Assembly: GCA_002415135.1 (NCBI GenBank)
Contig: DIBY01000021.1
Location: 1 to 64,000, forward strand
Length of the DNA: 64,000 nt
Reading direction: 5' to 3'
From: Flavobacteriales bacterium UBA5040
GTDB lineage: Bacteria > Bacteroidota > Bacteroidia > Flavobacteriales > Weeksellaceae
Part shown: piece after piece, positions 59,770 to 64,000 of the stretch
Position numbering within the stretch: position 1 is the stretch's first letter
Layout: each line of letters begins with the position of its first letter
Notes under the pieces: model-generated
Seen by the model: the letters and a program-made list of their open reading frames with translations, nothing else
Databases searched by the model: none
What the model was told of the DNA's origin: nothing
Made by a program: the position numbers and the translations under genes

Positions 59770-62700
59770 CTACTTTCCTAATCCCTGTCGTAAAATTTCT
59801 TTAATTCCTTCAATATGATCGGTGAATTCGGTGATTTGCGATAAGACCTGGGCCATATTGTTGGTGTCACCAAATGCTTTTAATTTATTGTTTTTCAAGA
59901 AGGTAGCCTTGATGCTTTCCCAGCGTTTTGCTTCTTCATCAGTTAACATATTCGTCATTTCTTTAAACTTCAAAAGGTTGGCTTCCGCTGCATTAGTCAA
60001 CGTTTGCGTTTCATTTTGATAATGGGAAAGGAGCACCGTTTCAATCTCGGCATCGTTCATCATCGGAACAATTTTGGAGACCAGTTTATTCATGTCACGG
60101 TAAGAACCCTGCAGTCTAAATGGCGGTTCCACGCGGTAAGAATCCTCCATCGCCGCGGACGTAATATAAGCTGAATTGGCTTTGAGAACGACGTTTCTTA
60201 TTTTGATCACTTTATCTAAAACGGCCACATACGATTCGATATCTTGCTTGGAATGATTGCCTTTTAATTCGAAACCTTCCTTCTTTCCAGTTTGTGCCAT
60301 CTGAATTAAAGGATATAAATCTTCGGGGTTTTTGGAGATCAACTGCGTCAAAAGTGGGTGAGAGGTGAGTGAGTTTTCAATTAAACTCAATTCAAAAAGA
60401 TCGGCGGTATTGCCAATGACATCACCAAGATTATAGATATCTGCTCTGTTGGCCAGCATGTCTGGAATTCGGAATTTCTCACCAGTTTCAGTGTAAGGGT
60501 TTCCGGCCATGACCACACAAAACTTTTTGGTTTTCATGTCGTAAGTTTTTGCATTTCCATTGAAAACGCCTTCCATTTTCCGCGTTCCATCGGCGAGCGA
60601 AATAAATTTCTGTAAAAATTCAGGATTGCAATGCTGAATGTCATCCAGATAAAGCATCACGTTGTTTCCCATTTCTAAAGCCAGATTCAGTTTTTTTAAT
60701 TCTTCTCTTGCGGCAGAATTCGTGGCAGATTCTGGATCGACGGAAGTGATTTCGTGACCAATTGCAGGTCCATTTATTTTCACGAAAACCAATCCTAATC
60801 TGTTGGCCAGATATTCCATCAAAGTTGTTTTTCCATAACCTGGAGGCGAAACCAGCAGCAACATTCCAGACCGGTCTGTACGTCGGTTTTCTCCCGCACT
60901 TCCTAATTGTTTGGCCAGATTATCTCCGAATAATGGCAGATAAACCTGATCAATTAATTTATTACGAACGAAAGAAGTCAAGACTTTTGGCTCGAATTCA
61001 TGCAGTCTTAGATCTTCTTTTAATTGAAGTGTCAACTGATGTCTTTCATTTCTGAATTTTTCAAATGCTGGAACATCGATCTCAAAATAATTTTCCAGTA
61101 GATTAATAAAACGATGGTAATTGAAGTGGAAAATTCCGTTGTTAATCGTCGGATGAGAACCCGACAAGCCCGTAATTTCTTGATCTGCATCAATGGCAAT
61201 AATCTTCTCACTGCTTTCATGTGGAAATAACAAAATAGCGATCACTTCATAAACATACTCCTGATCACTTTCATTTTTTGATTCATGCAGATAGGAGGAA
61301 ACCCATTGAAAGGCAAGCTGAATTTTTGCTTCAAAGTCAGAAGTCTTTTCGATTCCCTGTTTAAATTTTAGATCCGTTTTTTTACTGGCAAGAAATTTTT
61401 GAAAATCTTCCGCCAGCTGTTTTGCTTTAAAACTGATTACAAATGAATTGTCATTCATCAGCTCCTGAAAAAGATAAGTAGCGACGGCGTTGTAATCGAG
61501 CTCAGCTTCTTTAATAATGTTGACTTGTTCAGAAAGCGTTTGCAATTCTTTTTCAACATCAACGATAATATAATTAAACTGGCTGCTGTTCGGAAATGTT
61601 TCTAAAACTTCTCCGGCAGATTTTATTTTTTGATTTAAAATTTTCTGTCTATCCGTTTCTAAATGATGCCAGAAAAACTGCGCAAAAGCCCGGATCTTCG
61701 AATCGAATCGGAGCATTCCAAGTGCATTGTGTTTTTCTAATAAGGTTTTTAAGATCAACAAAGTATCAGCATCGTGAACACCTTTGATGTATCCTTCAGA
61801 ATAATTTTTGGAAGTTTCATCAGTGACGATTGCCTGAATTTGGTCAGGCGTCATTGCTGATAATTTTTCTACTTTGTATTTTTTAAAAATTTTGTAGGCT
61901 AGAAAAGAAGCTCTGTAAATTTCATTATTTTCCGAAATCAAATCCTGATCCCAGTATTTTTTACCTGAATTTAAAATGTCATTTTTTAAAGGTTGATAGA
62001 AATCGGTTCCTGTTAAATGATAATTTAATTTGCCGTCTTTGAAAACGATGGTTAGATCTAAATTCTGTTTGTTAACCGCAAATTTATGCTTCCCGAGTTT
62101 GATGATGTTTTCGCCGTCCTCGTATAATTCCTGCTTATCTTTCAACTTTCGTAAAGCATCTTCTTTCGCAGATTTTAATTCTGTTTCTATCGATTCAGCC
62201 TTTCCAACATCTTCGAGCTCAATCAATTGCTTTACGAGATCGCGAAGTTTAGAGATCATTAAATCTGAGGCGAAATAACCATTGATTTCTTCCCCAGAAT
62301 TGAAAGTCATGGCTTTACTCGCCACACTCTTTAAAATTCTTTTGGACGCATTTTCAACTGCAATTGCTTTTTTGTTTCTGGCTTCTACTAGACTGTTTTT
62401 CTTGGTTTCAAAAGCAGTGTAAATTTCTTCCCGCTTTTCGATGATCAGTTCGGTGAAATCTTCATAATCCGCAAAACGAGCCTCAAGATCTTCCAGTTGA
62501 ACAGACATTTTATTGAGTGATTCAGCGATCTTATCCGGCGTATTTGCACGGTCGATAGCATTCACGATACTTTGATCGATCAATTTCATCTGTGCAGCAA
62601 AATCAGCCTTGGCTTCTTCACCACCAAGCGTTCCGATCTTATTTTTAATTTCTGCTTTTACTTTATTTAAGGTCGCGAAAATCAAAGAAATATTATTGAT

Positions 62701-64000
62701 GATCTGGGTCGCATGAGAAGTGTCATCGATCTTTAAGTTCGAGACGATATCGATCAGCATTTCAAGGTCCGCCGTAATTTGATTAACTTCCTCTTCCAGT
62801 TTTTTACCTTCTGCAACTTTAGAAATGGCTTCAATTTCAGCCTGCTTTTCTTGCACTCTCAAGTGGTAGGGTTCCAGTGCCTTTTCATCCAATAAAAAAG
62901 TGACGCAATATTGAGAAATGCGTTCGGTCTGCTCAACGATTTCTTTTTCAAGATTTACAATGAACGACTCATCAACATACCTTACTTCTTTTAAACTGAT
63001 GACTTCTCCACGCAAAGAGCGCAGTTGTGCAAGATTGCTTACAAAAACATCAATATTATCGAGTGGCGAAGATTTTATGGTGCTGAAAAGTTTATTGGCC
63101 TTTTCCTGCGTTTGTGCAATAATTTCCTGCGCATGCAAACGCAACTGAACTACTTTCTCAAATTCGTCGATGGCAGCATTTGCCGTATTTTTAATTTCTA
63201 AAAGTGGGACGTCTAATTCAAAAGTTTCCTTTGAATCGATCCAGTAATATCCATCTAAAATATTCTGAGACAACTTAGACAGATCATTGTAAAGATCGTC
63301 ATAATTATCATTTTTATTAAGTAGCGTAATGATCGAATTGGAATCGGCCATTGCTTTTACAATGTCTTTATTCCCAATTTTATAGATGAAACTGTCTTTG
63401 TGCACCGAGGGAATAATATCGCCTTTGACGAAAGGAGTTTGCCAGATTTGGATGACATGATTCTTGGTTTGCTCGTTTTCTGATTTAAAATAACACAATT
63501 CACCATCCGTCAAAATCGTAAATCCGTTGCAGATAATCGGAGTTTTAACTTCGTGAGAAATCAAGTTATAAGAAATCAAAACATATTGGCCAGAAGTGTC
63601 TTCATAGAAAACATACATGAAGTCTTCCCCATTCGGCGAGGCAATACGCTCTTGAAATTGTAAACCTTCCAGCGTGTTTTCAAAGATTTTATATTCTCCG
63701 GTTTGTAAATAATAACCGTTTGAAAATATCAAACCATGATTGTCCGGAAGTAAAATTGCGGCGTCTTTAATGCTGTCAATTTTCTGAACTTCCTGTAGTT
63801 TATGATTGTAAACGAAGAAGCGCGGTTCTTCCTGAAAAGGTTTGATCTGTAGCGCAATTAAATTTCCGAGGTCGGCAAATTTATAATCGCCATCATCTAG
63901 AGTTTGATCTGGAAATGCAACTTCTTCATCCAAAATTCCTTTACCAGACTCTGTGTTGTCTTCAATTTTAATGGTTAATGTACCTCCAATTGTTTCTACA
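59770..64000 (-). CDS. Very large AAA+ ATPase, DNA-repair-ATPase/DUF3686 type (5' end outside window)
   Basis: The frame is open to the window edge. Upstream of position 63933 it continues without a stop (VETIGGTLTIKIEDNTESGK), so at least 1409 residues are seen and the start lies outside. The visible N-terminal 220 residues are strand-rich, like a propeller or repeat domain. The middle (about 250-560) is strongly helical and charged, probably coiled coil. The C-terminal third holds an AAA+ module with Walker A in VSPPGYGKTTLMEYLANRL (60805-60855) and Walker B in VMLYLDDIQH (60631-60663). Sensor 1 is in FCVVMAGNPYTETG, and an R-rich lid follows. I recognise the overall layout as the DUF3686 'DNA repair ATPase' family, common in Bacteroidetes, whose job is not established. 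Confidence 0.8.
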   Translation of the reverse strand, partial: VETIGGTLTIKIEDNTESGKGILDEEVAFPDQTLDDGDYKFADLGNLIALQIKPFQEEPRFFVYNHKLQEVQKIDSIKDAAILLPDNHGLIFSNGYYLQTGEYKIFENTLEGLQFQERIASPNGEDFMYVFYEDTSGQYVLISYNLISHEVKTPIICNGFTILTDGELCYFKSENEQTKNHVIQIWQTPFVKGDIIPSVHKDSFIYKIGNKDIVKAMADSNSIITLLNKNDNYDDLYNDLSKLSQNILDGYYWIDSKETFELDVPLLEIKNTANAAIDEFEKVVQLRLHAQEIIAQTQEKANKLFSTIKSSPLDNIDVFVSNLAQLRSLRGEVISLKEVRYVDESFIVNLEKEIVEQTERISQYCVTFLLDEKALEPYHLRVQEKQAEIEAISKVAEGKKLEEEVNQITADLEMLIDIVSNLKIDDTSHATQIINNISLIFATLNKVKAEIKNKIGTLGGEEAKADFAAQMKLIDQSIVNAIDRANTPDKIAESLNKMSVQLEDLEARFADYEDFTELIIEKREEIYTAFETKKNSLVEARNKKAIAVENASKRILKSVASKAMTFNSGEEINGYFASDLMISKLRDLVKQLIELEDVGKAESIETELKSAKEDALRKLKDKQELYEDGENIIKLGKHKFAVNKQNLDLTIVFKDGKLNYHLTGTDFYQPLKNDILNSGKKYWDQDLISENNEIYRASFLAYKIFKKYKVEKLSAMTPDQIQAIVTDETSKNYSEGYIKGVHDADTLLILKTLLEKHNALGMLRFDSKIRAFAQFFWHHLETDRQKILNQKIKSAGEVLETFPNSSQFNYIIVDVEKELQTLSEQVNIIKEAELDYNAVATYLFQELMNDNSFVISFKAKQLAEDFQKFLASKKTDLKFKQGIEKTSDFEAKIQLAFQWVSSYLHESKNESDQEYVYEVIAILLFPHESSEKIIAIDADQEITGLSGSHPTINNGIFHFNYHRFINLLENYFEIDVPAFEKFRNERHQLTLQLKEDLRLHEFEPKVLTSFVRNKLIDQVYLPLFGDNLAKQLGSAGENRRTDRSGMLLLVSPPGYGKTTLMEYLANRLGLVFVKINGPAIGHEITSVDPESATNSAAREELKKLNLALEMGNNVMLYLDDIQHCNPEFLQKFISLADGTRKMEGVFNGNAKTYDMKTKKFCVVMAGNPYTETGEKFRIPDMLANRADIYNLGDVIGNTADLFELSLIENSLTSHPLLTQLISKNPEDLYPLIQMAQTGKKEGFELKGNHSKQDIESYVAVLDKVIKIRNVVLKANSAYITSAAMEDSYRVEPPFRLQGSYRDMNKLVSKIVPMMNDAEIETVLLSHYQNETQTLTNAAEANLLKFKEMTNMLTDEEAKRWESIKATFLKNNKLKAFGDTNNMAQVLSQITEFTDHIEGIKEILRQGLGK

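Overview
The window is a chromosomal segment from a low-GC member of the Bacteroidetes. It most resembles the Weeksellaceae/Chryseobacterium side of the Flavobacteriia. The signs are AT-rich DNA, many promoter boxes of the Bacteroidetes form TAnnTTTG, a subtilisin with a type IX secretion C-terminal sorting domain, an S46 dipeptidyl-peptidase, a SusC-like/OMP_b-brl TonB receptor, and many lipoproteins with short lipobox signals. The assignment is by recognition of protein families, not by database search.

Layout. 0-0.7 kb: four minus-strand tRNAs (Pro, Arg, Pro, Ser), the two Pro copies being duplicates with their terminators. 0.75-8 kb: lipoprotein amidase, aspartate ammonia-lyase, large M16 protease, outer-membrane protein. 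8-8.6 kb: a RAYT (REP-associated tyrosine transposase) with its own inverted REP pair. 8.6-20.5 kb: S46 peptidase, a small membrane protein, an esterase with an N-terminal glucan-binding-like module opposite glgB-glgA, an EamA transporter, an L,D-transpeptidase and an aspartyl-protease/PDZ protein. 20.5-33.9 kb: PEP carboxylase, T9SS-exported subtilisin, sugar aminotransferase and galE, TonB receptor, mltG-dapF, pnuC and a lipoprotein. 34-37 kb: a heme-binding lipoprotein, then an array of eleven ~60-bp palindromic repeats in which a GIY-YIG nuclease gene is embedded. 37-47 kb: a tripartite RND efflux operon with a P-II-like and a DUF2892 gene, two DoxX-like membrane proteins, an S15 peptidase, a rhodanese and a Crp/Fnr-type regulator. 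47-59.5 kb: amino acid permease, beta-propeller protein, hemN, acetyltransferase, metallophosphoesterase, VIT1/CCC1 and chromate transporters, AhpD-like protein, PLP decarboxylase and HDAC-like protein. 59.6-64 kb: a long hairpin repeat and a very large AAA+ DNA-repair-type ATPase that runs off the window edge.

Two observations stand out. First, three promoters (heme lipoprotein/pnuC, efflux operon, rhodanese) carry a GTRAC-N4-RTYAC palindrome whose centre lies exactly 29.5 bp upstream of a TAnnTTTG box. This is the geometry of a class II Crp/Fnr-activated promoter, and a Crp/Fnr gene is encoded beside the rhodanese. Second, a single-domain GIY-YIG nuclease gene sits inside a repeat array, and its stop codon lies in the right half of a repeat unit. 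This suggests a nuclease-repeat partnership comparable to the RAYT/REP pair that is also present in this window.

Positions, motifs, spacings and palindromes were read directly. Functions come from family recognition. Regulation and mobility are inference.
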